Of a stretch of 64,000 nt of DNA, positions 1 through 9,224 are shown in pieces (position 1 is the first letter of the stretch; every line of letters begins with the position of its first letter). The DNA is taken from assembly GCF_008369325.1 (NCBI RefSeq), contig NZ_VOBI01000013.1, positions 1 through 64,000 of the forward strand. The letters are read 5' to 3'. The position numbers and the translations under genes were made by a program. Under the pieces are notes generated by a model. That model worked only from the letters and a program-made list of their open reading frames with translations, had not been told where the DNA came from and searched no databases. This stretch comes from Pseudomonas sp. ANT_H12B. GTDB lineage: Bacteria > Pseudomonadota > Gammaproteobacteria > Pseudomonadales > Pseudomonadaceae.

Positions 1-124
1 GCTTCTTCATGTACTACAACCGCACCAGACTCCACAGCTACAACAACTACCTGTCGCCAATAGCTATGGAGCAAAAAGCGGCATAAGCACCGTAACCGGT
101 GTCCGGATTTACTTGACCAGTTCA
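1..124 (+). mobile_element. 3' end of an IS3-family insertion sequence
   Basis: The window opens inside an insertion sequence. The last codons of a transposase end at 86, and a terminal-repeat-like stretch (about 99-124, ending GACCAGTTCA) follows. Immediately after it, at 125, a REP arm begins in mid-sequence (GCCTGCTCGCGAT) without its usual TGTGGGAGTGA lead. This suggests the element inserted into a REP. The left end lies outside the window, so the inverted repeat and target duplication cannot be confirmed. Confidence 0.7.
3..86 (+). CDS. IS3-family transposase (OrfB), C-terminal fragment
   Basis: The frame is open from the window edge and encodes 27 residues, beginning FFMYYNRTRLHS and ending in YLSP plus a short basic tail. 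The pattern YNxxRLHSxxxYLSP is the usual C-terminus of the DDE integrase domain of IS3-family OrfB proteins. The catalytic residues lie upstream and outside the window. Whether the whole element is intact cannot be judged from here. Confidence 0.75.
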   Translation, partial: FFMYYNRTRLHSYNNYLSPIAMEQKAA

Positions 125-204
125 GCCTGCTCGCGATGGGGCCGGTACATTCAACATTTGTGTCGAGGCTTATACCGCTATCGCGAGCAGGCTCACTCCC
201 ACAG
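125..204. repeat. REPIN interrupted by the IS element
   Basis: Two inverted REP arms are present: a truncated left arm GCCTGCTCGCGAT (125-137) and a complete right arm (180-204) reading ATCGCGAGCAGGCTCACTCCCACAG. The spacer contains GGTACATTCAAC, which is also found in the REPIN at 28465-28543, so these two are probably copies of one family. The missing outer part of the left arm coincides with the IS boundary. Confidence 0.8.
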
Positions 205-224
205 GGGACGGTGTTTCGGGCATA

Positions 225-257
225 AAAAATGGGGTGCATTCAATGCGCCCCATTTTT
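225..257. terminator. Bidirectional intrinsic terminator after metQ
   Basis: AAAAATGGGGTGCAT (225-239) pairs over 15 positions with ATGCGCCCCATTTTT (243-257), with one G-U pair and a 3-base loop. On the minus strand the stem ends in a T run just past the metQ stop, so it should terminate metNIQ. The A/T tracts on both sides would let it work in either direction. Confidence 0.85.
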
Positions 258-271
258 GTTAAAGCGTTAAA

Positions 272-1045
272 TCAGAACGCCGGCACTACCGCGCCTTTGT
301 ACTTCTCGAGAATGAACGCTTTCACTTCCGGGCTATGCAATGCAGCAACCAGTTTCTTCATCGCCTCGCTGTCCTTGTCGTCCGGGCGGGCAACGAGGAT
401 GTTCACGTATGGCGAGTCGCTGCCTTCGATGACCAGCGCGTCCTTGGACGGATCAAGCTTGGCTTCCAGCGCGTAGTTGGTATTGATCAGCGCCAGGTCG
501 ACCTGGGTCAGTACACGCGGGATGGTCGCGGCTTCGAGCTCACGGAATTTCAGGTCCTTGGAATTCTCGGTGATGTCCTTCACGCTCGACAGGATGTTGT
601 TCGAATCCTTCAACTTGATCACGCCGGCCTTGGCCAGTAGCAACAGCGCACGACCGCCGTTGGTGGCGTCGTTCGGGATCACGACGTTGGCGCCGCCTGG
701 CAGCTCGGTCAGCGCTTTGTACTTGCTGGAGTAAGCGCCCAGCGGTTCCAGGTGTACGCCGGCAACGGCAACCAGATCGGTGCCCTTGGCCTTGTTGAAT
801 TCATCGAGGTACGGCTGGTGCTGGAAAAAGTTGGCGTCCAGACGTTTCTCGGCCACTTGCACATTCGGCTGAATGTAGTCGGTGAAGACCTTGACCTGCA
901 GGTTCACGCCTTCTTTAGCCAGGGCCGGCTTCACGAACTCCAGGATCTCCGCGTGCGGGACTGGTGTGGCGGCCACGGTCAGGGTTTCATCGGCTTGAGC
1001 GGAAAAGGCTGCAACGGCAGCGAACGCGACGAGTAGTTTTTTCAT
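272..1045 (-). CDS. metQ: Methionine ABC transporter substrate-binding protein MetQ
   Basis: The 257-residue protein has an N-terminal signal peptide (about residues 1-18, cleavage near AQA-DE). A NlpA/MetQ-family fold follows, with the family pattern TPVPHAEILEFVKP at about 28-41 and a YIQPNVQVAEKRLDANFFQH region. MetQ captures methionine (D- or L-) in the periplasm for import by MetNI. There is no lipobox cysteine at the cleavage site, so unlike E. coli MetQ it is probably soluble. It is last in a metN-metI-metQ operon, 62 bases after metI, and is followed by a strong terminator. The exact ligand is inferred from the operon context. Confidence 0.92.
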   Translation of the reverse strand: MKKLLVAFAAVAAFSAQADETLTVAATPVPHAEILEFVKPALAKEGVNLQVKVFTDYIQPNVQVAEKRLDANFFQHQPYLDEFNKAKGTDLVAVAGVHLEPLGAYSSKYKALTELPGGANVVIPNDATNGGRALLLLAKAGVIKLKDSNNILSSVKDITENSKDLKFRELEAATIPRVLTQVDLALINTNYALEAKLDPSKDALVIEGSDSPYVNILVARPDDKDSEAMKKLVAALHSPEVKAFILEKYKGAVVPAF

Positions 1046-1107
1046 TCAGCTAACTCCATGTGAGGCGCCTGTCTTCGGCGCCTGCCAGCGAATGGCCGGC
1101 TCATTTG

Positions 1108-1782
1108 TCATTTACGGGAAAAGTGGATCACAAGCTTATCGCCAACGGTTTGCAGCACTTGCACCAACACCAGCAGCAACACCACCGTGACCACCATTAC
1201 GTCAGTCTGGAAACGCTGGTAGCCGAAACGAATCGCCAGGTCACCCAGACCACCGGCCCCCACTACACCGGCCATCGCCGTGTAGGACACCAGTGTAATG
1301 GCTGTCACCGTAATCGCCGCGAAGATGCCCGGGCGGGCTTCCGGCAGCAAGGCGTTGGTGATGATCTGCCGCGTCGTCGCGCCCATGGCCTGGGTCGCCT
1401 CGATGATGCCGCGATCCACTTCACGCAGGGCGGTTTCCACCAGTCGTGCGAAGAACGGCGTAGCACCTACCACCAGCGGTGGAATCGCACCGGCAACACC
1501 GAGGGACGTGCCGGTGATCAATACGGTGAACGGGATCATCACAATCAGCAGGATGATGAACGGCAGCGAACGCAGAATGTTCACCACCAGCGACAGCATC
1601 GCGTAGACGCCTTTGGCCTCCAGCAACTGACGCGGACTGCAGAGAAACAACAGCACGCCCAGCGGCAGGCCCAGCAAAACGGTGAACAACAGCGAGCCGC
1701 CGAGCATCAGCAGAGTATCGCCGGTGGCCAGCCATATTTCGTACCAGTCGATGTTGGCGAAGAAACTTGTCAGGACTTCCAT
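1108..1782 (-). CDS. metI: Methionine ABC transporter permease MetI
   Basis: The 224-residue inner-membrane permease has about five hydrophobic segments. The EAA-type coupling loop (around EATQAMGATTRQIITNALLP) sits at about residues 130-150 and docks to the ATPase. The length matches MetI proteins (about 217-225). It forms the translocation channel of the MetNIQ importer. Its start codon shares one base with the metN stop (TGATG), indicating translational coupling to metN. Confidence 0.93.
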   Translation of the reverse strand: MEVLTSFFANIDWYEIWLATGDTLLMLGGSLLFTVLLGLPLGVLLFLCSPRQLLEAKGVYAMLSLVVNILRSLPFIILLIVMIPFTVLITGTSLGVAGAIPPLVVGATPFFARLVETALREVDRGIIEATQAMGATTRQIITNALLPEARPGIFAAITVTAITLVSYTAMAGVVGAGGLGDLAIRFGYQRFQTDVMVVTVVLLLVLVQVLQTVGDKLVIHFSRK

Positions 1783-2789
1783 CAGCGCAGCACCTCCATG
1801 TGAACGTCAGCCGCAGTGAAGCGGGCGAACGCCGCTTCCATGTCGCCACCGGTAACGGCCAGGGTCAACTGCCCGTAGGGCACGTCTTTGATGCGGTCGA
1901 TACGACCGGCCAGGATGCTGTAGTCCACACCCGTTTCGCGGGCGACAGTACCCAGCAATGGCGCGTAGGTCGCTTCACCCTGGAAGGTCAGACGCACGAT
2001 GCGGCCCGGCACGTGAGCGAAGTCATCGCGCTGTTCGCTATCGTCGATCTGCTCGTCTTCTTGTACGAAGCGTTTGGTGGTCTGGTGCTTCGGATGCAGG
2101 AACACCTCGGCCACCGAACCTTGCTCGACGATCACGCCGGCGTCCATCACCGCCACCTGGTCGCAAACCCGGCGGATCACGTCCATCTCGTGGGTGATCA
2201 GTACGATGGTCAGCTTCAGTTCGCGGTTGATCTCAGCCAGCAATTGCAGGACCGACGCAGTGGTCTGCGGGTCCAGAGCACTGGTGGCTTCATCGCACAG
2301 CAGGATTTTCGGCTTGGTTGCCAAGGCGCGGGCGATGCCGACGCGCTGCTTCTGACCACCGGACAACTGCGCCGGGTACTTCTTGGCATGGTCGGACAGA
2401 CCCACCCGCGCCAGCAACTCGGCCACACGCCGGTCAATCTCGCTGCGGGACAGTTCACCGGCGAGGGTCAGCGGTAGCGCGACGTTGTCGGCAACGGTCT
2501 TGGAGGCCAGCAAATTGAAGTGCTGAAAAATCATCCCGACCTGCTGACGGAAGCGCCGCAGGCTGTTGGCATCAAGCGCGGTGACTTCTTCGCCATCGAC
2601 GAAGATCTTGCCGCCACTGGAGTTTTCCAGGCGATTGATCAGACGCAGCAGGGTACTTTTTCCTGCACCGGAATGGCCGATCAGGCCGAAGACCTGACCA
2701 TTCTCAATCGTCAGACTGGTCGGATGCAGGGCCGGAATGTCCTTACCGGCGACGCGGTAAGTTTTGTGGACGTTTTGAAACTCGATCAC
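1782..2789 (-). CDS. metN: Methionine ABC transporter ATP-binding protein MetN
   Basis: The 335-residue ATPase drives MetI. Visible motifs are Walker A GHSGAGKST (about 38-46), signature LSGGQKQRV (about 142-150), Walker B ILLCDEATSALD and the H-loop LITHEMD. The C-terminal part (about 260-335) corresponds to the NIL domain, which in E. coli MetN binds methionine and inhibits transport. It is first in the operon. The 266-base gap to divergent katE holds its promoter. No SAM riboswitch was recognised in that gap. Confidence 0.94.
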   Translation of the reverse strand: MIEFQNVHKTYRVAGKDIPALHPTSLTIENGQVFGLIGHSGAGKSTLLRLINRLENSSGGKIFVDGEEVTALDANSLRRFRQQVGMIFQHFNLLASKTVADNVALPLTLAGELSRSEIDRRVAELLARVGLSDHAKKYPAQLSGGQKQRVGIARALATKPKILLCDEATSALDPQTTASVLQLLAEINRELKLTIVLITHEMDVIRRVCDQVAVMDAGVIVEQGSVAEVFLHPKHQTTKRFVQEDEQIDDSEQRDDFAHVPGRIVRLTFQGEATYAPLLGTVARETGVDYSILAGRIDRIKDVPYGQLTLAVTGGDMEAAFARFTAADVHMEVLR

Positions 2790-2858
2790 GTAGCGAACCT
2801 TGTGGGGCGCGTTGGAAAAGGATCAGCGGTTAGCCGGGCGCGCATTTTAGCCTGTCCG

Positions 2859-2887
2859 TATAGAGGTTCTTAGCATTTATTTCGCAA
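2859..2887 (-). promoter_or_regulatory. Possible sigma-70 promoter for metNIQ
   Basis: On the minus strand TTGCGA (2882-2887) is followed after 17 bases by TCTATA (2859-2864). This is a fair -35/-10 pair about 70 bases before the metN start. Both boxes deviate from consensus, so this is a weak prediction. Confidence 0.35.
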
Positions 2888-3055
2888 TCATCCTGCCATT
2901 TGGCAATAACGCGATCAAAGGTCAGAAAAAAGGAACGGCTAAAAAAGCCATCAGTCACTAATTAGGCAACTCGAAAACGCCTCCGGTGCCGTGCCGGGGG
3001 TATTACTCAAGAGTCCTGGCTACGGCGGGAATCGCAACGAGGGAGTTTATGTCTG

Positions 3056-5194
3056 ATGAGTACTAAAAAGCCTGCCACAACCAAAAGCGCACTCGCCGGG
3101 ACCGATACCCTGGACCGCGGCAACACCAACGCCAAGCTCGACAGCCTGGAAAAATTTCGCTCCGACGCCACTGAACAGGCCCTGCGCACCAATCAAGGCG
3201 TGAAAGTCTCGGACAACCAGAACACGTTGAAGGCCGGCGCCCGCGGGCCATCGTTGCTGGAAGATTTCATCATGCGTGAAAAGATCACGCACTTTGACCA
3301 TGAACGCATTCCCGAGCGTATCGTCCACGCCCGCGGCACCGGTGCTCATGGTTTTTTCCAGAGTTATGAAAATCATTCCGTACTGACCAAGGCAGGTTTC
3401 CTGCAAGACCCCGGCAAGAAAACGCCGGTATTTGTGCGCTTTTCTACGGTGCAAGGCCCTCGCGGGTCAGGCGATACCGTGCGGGACGTACGAGGTTTCG
3501 CCGTGAAGTTCTTCACCGACGAAGGCAACTTCGACCTGGTGGGCAACAACATGCCGGTGTTCTTCATTCAGGATGCGGTCAAGTTTCCTGACTTCGTGCA
3601 TGCGGTAAAACCTGAGCCACACAACGAGATTCCTACCGGTGGCTCGGCTCACGATACGTTTTGGGACTTCGTTTCTCTGGTGCCGGAATCGGCGCACATG
3701 GTGATCTGGGCCATGTCCGATCGGGCGATCCCGAAAAGCCTGCGCAGCATGCAAGGCTTCGGTGTGCACACCTTCCGGCTGGTCAATGCCGAAGGCAAGT
3801 CACGCTTCGTCAAATTCCATTGGCGCCCCACCGCCGGGACCTGTTCGCTGGTCTGGGATGAAGCACAGAAACTCGCCGGTAAAGACACCGACTACCACCG
3901 TCGCGATCTCTGGGAGTCCATCGAGATGGGGGACTACCCGCAATGGGAACTGGGCGTACAAGTCGTCGAGGAGGAAAACGAACACACTTTCGATTTCGAT
4001 CTGCTCGACCCGACCAAAATCATCCCTGAAGAAATCGTGCCGATCACGCCGCTGGGCAAAATGACCCTCAACCGCAACCCGGACAACTTCTTCGCCGAAA
4101 CCGAGCAAGTCGCCTTCTGTCCCGGGCATATCGTGCCGGGGATCGATTTCTCCAACGACCCACTGTTGCAAGGACGGCTGTTTTCCTACACCGATACGCA
4201 GATCAGCCGACTGGGCGGGCCGAACTTTCACGAGATTCCGATCAACCGTCCCGTGTCTCCGTTCCACAACGGCCAGCGGGATGCGTTGCATCGCACCACC
4301 ATCGACAAGGGCCGCGCGTCTTACGAGCCAAACTCCATCGACAGTGGCTGGCCGAAAGAAACGCCGCCCGCCGCGCAAGATGGCGGGTTCGAGACTTATC
4401 CGGAGCGCATCGACGCCAACAAGATCCGCCAGCGCAGCGAGTCGTTCAGCGACCACTTCTCCCAGGCGCGATTGTTTTTCCACAGCATGAGCAAGCACGA
4501 GCAGGAACACATCATCTCGGCTTACAGCTTTGAGCTTGGCAAGGTCGAGCGCGAGTTCATTCGGGCGCGTCAGGTCAATGAGATCCTCGCCAACATCGAC
4601 CTGGAACTGGCCAAGCGTGTGGCACTGAACCTGGGCCTGCCTGCGCCGAAAGCCGGGACGGTCGAGGTGCGTAAAACCTCACTGGATCGCTCTCCAGCCT
4701 TGAGTCAGGCCAATCTTCTGCCGGCCGATATCAAAACCCGGAAAGTCGCCATCCTGGCGGCCAACGGTGTCGATGGCGCGGCAATCGATGCGATGAAAAA
4801 AGCGCTGAAGGCTGAAGGGGCTCACGCCAAACTGCTCGGCCCGACTTCTGCACCGGTGACGACCGCCGACGGCAAAGCGCTGGCGGTGGATGCGTCGATG
4901 GAAGGCTTGCCGTCGGTGGCGTTCGATGCGGTGTTTGTGCCCGGTGGCGCGGCGTCGATCAAGGCGTTGAGCACTGACGGTGTGGCGCTGCATTACGTGT
5001 TGGAGGCGTATAAGCACCTGAAGGCAATAGCGCTGCATGGCGAGGCGAAACAGTTGCTGGATGTGTTGAAGCTGGAGGTCGATGCGGGGTTGATCGTTGG
5101 GGCAGATGCCAAACTGATCAAGCCGTTTTTTGCCGCGATAGGGCAGCATCGGGTGTGGGACAGGGAGCCGAAAGCCAAGGCGATTCCGGCTTAA
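3056..5194 (+). CDS. katE: Monofunctional catalase HPII, large subunit type
   Basis: The 712-residue clade 2 catalase decomposes hydrogen peroxide in the cytoplasm. The catalytic histidine lies in RIVHARGTGAHG (H91), the distal asparagine in the GNNMPVFFIQD segment, and the heme-tyrosine signature is RLFSYTDTQ near residue 380. The last 150 or so residues form the flavodoxin/GATase1-like domain (RKVAILAANGVDG, VFVPGGAAS) that marks large catalases such as E. coli HPII (753 aa). The ATG at 3056 is preceded by GGGAG at suitable spacing. An ATG at 3049 opens only a 5-codon frame. The gene lies between metN and the zinc cluster, as it does in P. putida. Confidence 0.96.
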   Translation: MSTKKPATTKSALAGTDTLDRGNTNAKLDSLEKFRSDATEQALRTNQGVKVSDNQNTLKAGARGPSLLEDFIMREKITHFDHERIPERIVHARGTGAHGFFQSYENHSVLTKAGFLQDPGKKTPVFVRFSTVQGPRGSGDTVRDVRGFAVKFFTDEGNFDLVGNNMPVFFIQDAVKFPDFVHAVKPEPHNEIPTGGSAHDTFWDFVSLVPESAHMVIWAMSDRAIPKSLRSMQGFGVHTFRLVNAEGKSRFVKFHWRPTAGTCSLVWDEAQKLAGKDTDYHRRDLWESIEMGDYPQWELGVQVVEEENEHTFDFDLLDPTKIIPEEIVPITPLGKMTLNRNPDNFFAETEQVAFCPGHIVPGIDFSNDPLLQGRLFSYTDTQISRLGGPNFHEIPINRPVSPFHNGQRDALHRTTIDKGRASYEPNSIDSGWPKETPPAAQDGGFETYPERIDANKIRQRSESFSDHFSQARLFFHSMSKHEQEHIISAYSFELGKVEREFIRARQVNEILANIDLELAKRVALNLGLPAPKAGTVEVRKTSLDRSPALSQANLLPADIKTRKVAILAANGVDGAAIDAMKKALKAEGAHAKLLGPTSAPVTTADGKALAVDASMEGLPSVAFDAVFVPGGAASIKALSTDGVALHYVLEAYKHLKAIALHGEAKQLLDVLKLEVDAGLIVGADAKLIKPFFAAIGQHRVWDREPKAKAIPA

Positions 5195-5231
5195 GGGCTG
5201 TCTGAAAATGCTGTAGTGATGGCGAGGACGC

Positions 5232-5325
5232 CATCGCGGGCAAACCCGCCCCCACATCGGATGAGGGATAAACCACATATTTGTGGTCTACCCAAAACCC
5301 TGTGGGAGCGGGCTTGCCCGCGATG
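5232..5325. repeat. REPIN (inverted REP pair)
   Basis: Arms CATCGCGGGCAAACCCGCCC (5232 onward, to 5257) and CTGTGGGAGCGGGCTTGCCC (5300 onward, to 5325) face each other across a 42-base spacer. They fill the gap between the convergent katE and lipoprotein genes. The arms carry the GGGC-core variant rather than the GAGC-core variant seen at 29888. Confidence 0.85.
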
Positions 5326-5328
5326 CTT

Positions 5329-6045
5329 TTAAGGTTTGCGCGGACTCAGAACCATCTGCGCCGGGATGTTGCGCAGAATCTGCTTCTCAAGGTTCAAATC
5401 AAACTCCGAATCGAGCTTTTTGACCCGCTTGGTCAGCAGTGTAGCCAACCAAGGGTAATCCTGGGTGCGTGGCGCCTGAATACTCACGTCGCACTGGTAA
5501 TTCACCACATCGGCGGCGATCGCATCCAATTGGCGACGAAGTTTCGTCATATCGGTCAGGTTTAACGCAACGGTGGTGCTTTCAGCAGTCGGGTCGATAA
5601 CTTTCGCCTGCGGCTTGGCTTCGGCAGCCATGAGCGCGGCTTCGGCTTTATCCAGCTCGGCCTTGCGAGCATTAACAATGGCATTGTTGACCCCTCCGGT
5701 CAGCGCTGGCGCCTTGGGCATCAATACCCGAGCACGACTGAGGGCGGTGGCGGCGGCATTCACATCGCCTTTTTGCAGCACGATACGGCTGCGCAGCAGA
5801 TAGGCTTCGGCCAACTGACGCTGGTATTGCTCGAGGGATTGATCGTTGGGCGATTCGGTCTGCAAGGCAGCCAATTGACCTTCGGCGGTAGCCAGCTCGC
5901 TGCGGGCCAGGCTTTGTTCCAGTTGTGCGATGGCCGTGGCCCGCGCATCAGTGGCTTCGGTGGCCGCCGGTGGCGTGCTTTGGCAAGCGCCCAGTAGCAG
6001 AGAAAATGCGACAAGGAGCAGATAACGGGAGGCGAACAGCTTCAT
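5329..6045 (-). CDS. Putative lipoprotein next to the zinc-uptake genes (PA5502-like)
   Basis: The 238-residue protein starts with a lipoprotein signal ending in the lipobox LLGAC (Cys at about 20), so it is likely lipid-anchored in the envelope. Residues 30-150 are rich in Ala, Glu and Gln, predict long helices, and contain repeated AxxQLxxL-type patterns resembling tetratricopeptide-like helical hairpins. No catalytic motif was recognised. It lies 37 bases downstream of znuB on the same strand, in the position of PA5502 in P. aeruginosa. It may be cotranscribed with the zinc genes, but a role in zinc uptake is not shown. Confidence 0.75.
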   Translation of the reverse strand: MKLFASRYLLLVAFSLLLGACQSTPPAATEATDARATAIAQLEQSLARSELATAEGQLAALQTESPNDQSLEQYQRQLAEAYLLRSRIVLQKGDVNAAATALSRARVLMPKAPALTGGVNNAIVNARKAELDKAEAALMAAEAKPQAKVIDPTAESTTVALNLTDMTKLRRQLDAIAADVVNYQCDVSIQAPRTQDYPWLATLLTKRVKKLDSEFDLNLEKQILRNIPAQMVLSPRKP

Positions 6046-6082
6046 TCCTGCGACTCTCTATTTGCGCAAAAAACGAGCAAGT

Positions 6083-6863
6083 CTACACCCCTCGACGGGG
6101 CAGGACAAAACTCAGCAGAAACAGCGCGGCGGCTGCCACCACAATCGACGGGCCGGCCGGGGTGTCCTTGAACCAGGACAACGCCAGCCCGCCACACACC
6201 GCGAGCATACCCAGCAGGCTCGCGCCCAATGCCATCTGCTCCGGCGAGCGGGCGTGACGTTGTGCCGCAGCCGCCGGGATGATCAGCAGTGAAGTAATCA
6301 GCAACACACCGACGATTTTCATCGCCACCGCGATCACCACAGCGATCAGCAGCATCAGGGCCAGGCGCAACGCCGCCACCGGCAAACCTTCAACCCTGGC
6401 CAATTCTTCGTGCACCGTGACTGCCAGCAATGGCCGCCACAACGTCACCAGCAAGGCCAGAACGGCCGCACTGCCGCCGAGTATCCAGGCCAGATCGGTC
6501 GGACTGATCGCCAGCAGGTCGCCGAACAGATAAGCCATCAGGTCGATCCGCACTTCGTGCATGAAGCTTAGTACCACCAAGCCCAAAGAGAGCGTGCTCG
6601 GTGCGAGAATTCCCAAAAGCGTGTCGGACGCCAGCGGCTGACGCTGTTGCAGCGTCACGAGCAACACCGCCAGCAGCAAACAGCCTACGGTGACCGCCAC
6701 GGCCGGGCTGACATCCAGCAGAAAACCCAGGGCTACGCCCAACAATGCTGCGTGGGAAAGGGTGTCGCCGAAATAGGCCATGCGCCGCCACACCACAAAC
6801 GAACCCAGCGGGCCCGCGACCAGCGCCAGAGCAAGACCTGCAAGCAGGGCGTAGAGCAGAAAA

Positions 6864-6871
<8 letters not shown>
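6083..6871 (-). CDS. znuB: High-affinity zinc ABC transporter permease ZnuB
   Basis: The 262-residue membrane protein has seven to eight hydrophobic segments and belongs to the ABC-3 permease family. The pattern GDTLSHAALLGVALG at about residues 38-52 is typical. It forms the zinc channel across the inner membrane. The start at 6871 (MADFLLYALL) was chosen because it overlaps the znuC stop by 8 bases and matches family N-termini. An upstream in-frame extension to 6943 lies wholly inside znuC and was discarded. Confidence 0.92.
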
Positions 6872-7648
<777 letters not shown>

Positions 7649-7649
<1 letters not shown>

Positions 7650-8131
7650 CAAGCCCCCTGACAGCCCGAGCACAGACCGCCCACTTCGACGGTCTGGCCC
7701 TCGACGACAAATCCGACATCCCTGGCGCTAGCGATGATCGCGTCGCTGATGGATTTCTGTTCAAGTTCAATGGCAGCGTGGCATTCGCGGCAGATAAGGA
7801 ACTGCCCTTGGTGGGCGTGTCCCGGGTGATTGCAGCCAACGAAGGCGTTCAGCGACGAGATGCGGTGAACGAGGCCATTGTCCAGCAGGAAATCCAGCGC
7901 GCGGTACACGGTTGGCGGCGCGGCTCGACGGCCGTCCTGCTCGCTGAGCACCGCGAGGATGTCGTAGGCGCCCAATGGTTTGTGGCTTTGCCACACCAGT
8001 TCCAGCACCCGCCGACGCAAGGCCGTCAGGCGCAGGCCTTGACGTGCGCACAGGGCATCGGCCTCAGACAATGCGCTATGAACGCAGTGAGAGTGGTCGT
8101 GGGGACGGCTGGCAATCGGTGTTTTAGGCAT
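7649..8131 (-). CDS. zur: Zinc uptake regulator Zur (Fur family)
   Basis: The 160-residue Fur-family repressor has a winged-helix N-terminal half (APPTVYRALDFLLDNGLVH is the recognition-helix region) and a dimerisation domain. Two CxxC pairs (CREC and CSGC) form the structural zinc site. When zinc-loaded, Zur represses zinc import genes. It is first in the zur-znuCB operon and divergent from znuA, with a Zur-like operator between them, so it should regulate itself. In P. aeruginosa the gene is also called np20. Confidence 0.92.
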
Positions 8132-8155
8132 GAGCGGCGACGAGTTTTGTGAGAG

Positions 8156-8172
8156 ACGTTATTATGTTACCC
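8156..8172. promoter_or_regulatory. Putative Zur operator in the zur/znuA divergent promoter
   Basis: ACGTTATTATGTTACCC matches 12 of 17 positions of the palindromic pseudomonad Zur box RTGTTATAWTATAACAY, as I recall that consensus. It lies in the 57-base gap between the divergent starts of zur and znuA, where one dimer site could repress both. The palindrome is imperfect in its right half. Confidence 0.55.
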
Positions 8173-8188
8173 GTTCTCGCCTCTTCGA

Positions 8189-9118
8189 GTGGTCATCGTG
8201 TCCCGACTTTTTTCTATCTTTGTCGCATTTGTCGCAAGTTTTCTGCTGATGGGTTCAGCCCACGCCGAAGTCAAAGTCCTTACCAGCATCAAGCCTCTAC
8301 AGCTGATCGCCGCTGCTGTGCAGGACGGTGTAGCGATTCCGGAAGTGTTGCTGCCGCCCGGCGCTTCGCCGCATAACTATGCTTTGCGCCCTTCCGACGT
8401 ACGGAAGGTGCAATCGGTCGATCTGGTTTACTGGATCGGTCCGGACATGGAAGGTTTCCTGCCTCGCGTGCTGAAGGGTCGCACGTTGCCCAGCGTTGCC
8501 GTGCAGGATTTGCCTGGTCTGAAACTGCGTCGTTTCGTCGAAGACAGTCACTCTCACGCCGAAGAAGCCGACGACCATGACCACGATCACCGTCCCGGCA
8601 GCCTGGATGTGCATTTGTGGTTGTCGCCGGTCAATGCTCGAGTGATTGCCACGAAAATGACCGCGGACCTGAGCGCAGCCGATCCCGTCAATGCGGCACG
8701 TTATCAGAGCAACCTCAAGGCGTTCGACGAGCGCCTGGATGCGCTGGATCTGCGTTTGAAGAAACGTCTGGCCAGTGTTGAAGGCAAACCCTACTTCGTG
8801 TTCCACGAAGCGTTCGACTACTTCGAAGATGCCTATGGCCTCGAGCATGTCGGCGTTTTCAGTGTTGCCGCAGAGGTGCAGCCCGGCGCCCAGCATGTCG
8901 CGGCGATGCGCACGCGATTGCAGGAAGTCGGCAAGACTTGCGTGTTCAGTGAGCCGCCCCTGCGACCGCGCCTGGCAGAAACTCTGGTGGCGGGTTTGCC
9001 GGTGAAACTGGCGGAACTGGATGCGTTGGGCGGGTACACGCCAGCGACTGCTCAAGGGTATGAGCAAATGCTGGAGAAGTTGGGGAATGATTTGGCTGGG
9101 TGTCTGGAGTCGTTGTAA
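8189..9118 (+). CDS. znuA: Zinc ABC transporter substrate-binding protein ZnuA
   Basis: The 309-residue periplasmic protein has a signal peptide ending near SAHA-EV. The TroA/ZnuA family pattern LPPGASPHNYALRPSD gives the first ligand histidine. A charged His/Asp-rich loop at about 120-140 (HSHAEEADDHDHDH) is typical of ZnuA and thought to collect zinc, and DVHLWLSP and VFHEAFDYF carry further ligands. It delivers zinc to ZnuB. The start is GTG at 8189; a GTG at 8198 is an equally plausible alternative. It is divergent from zur and expected to be Zur-repressed. Confidence 0.93.
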   Translation: MVIVSRLFSIFVAFVASFLLMGSAHAEVKVLTSIKPLQLIAAAVQDGVAIPEVLLPPGASPHNYALRPSDVRKVQSVDLVYWIGPDMEGFLPRVLKGRTLPSVAVQDLPGLKLRRFVEDSHSHAEEADDHDHDHRPGSLDVHLWLSPVNARVIATKMTADLSAADPVNAARYQSNLKAFDERLDALDLRLKKRLASVEGKPYFVFHEAFDYFEDAYGLEHVGVFSVAAEVQPGAQHVAAMRTRLQEVGKTCVFSEPPLRPRLAETLVAGLPVKLAELDALGGYTPATAQGYEQMLEKLGNDLAGCLESL

Positions 9119-9140
9119 CTCCGACATCGGCGTCGCCTCG

Positions 9141-9220
9141 ATCGCGGGCAAGCCCGCCCCCACAGGTTCGCGGTGATGCTTGTGGGAGCGACGGCGCGGC
9201 GATCCGACTTGCCCGCGATG
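9141..9220. repeat. REP pair, right arm of the long variant
   Basis: A REP arm at 9141-9164 (ATCGCGGGCAAGCCCGCCCC...) faces an arm at 9180-9220. In the second arm TGTGGGAGCG is separated from CTTGCCCGCGATG by 19 bases (ACGGCGCGGCGATCCGA plus flank). They lie between the convergent znuA and thrB genes. Confidence 0.75.
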
Positions 9221-9224
9221 CTTT

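Noticed and set aside
2790..3055. SAM riboswitch upstream of metNIQ
   Set aside because: No SAM-type aptamer helices or conserved core recognised in the gap; methionine control here is more likely by a protein regulator.
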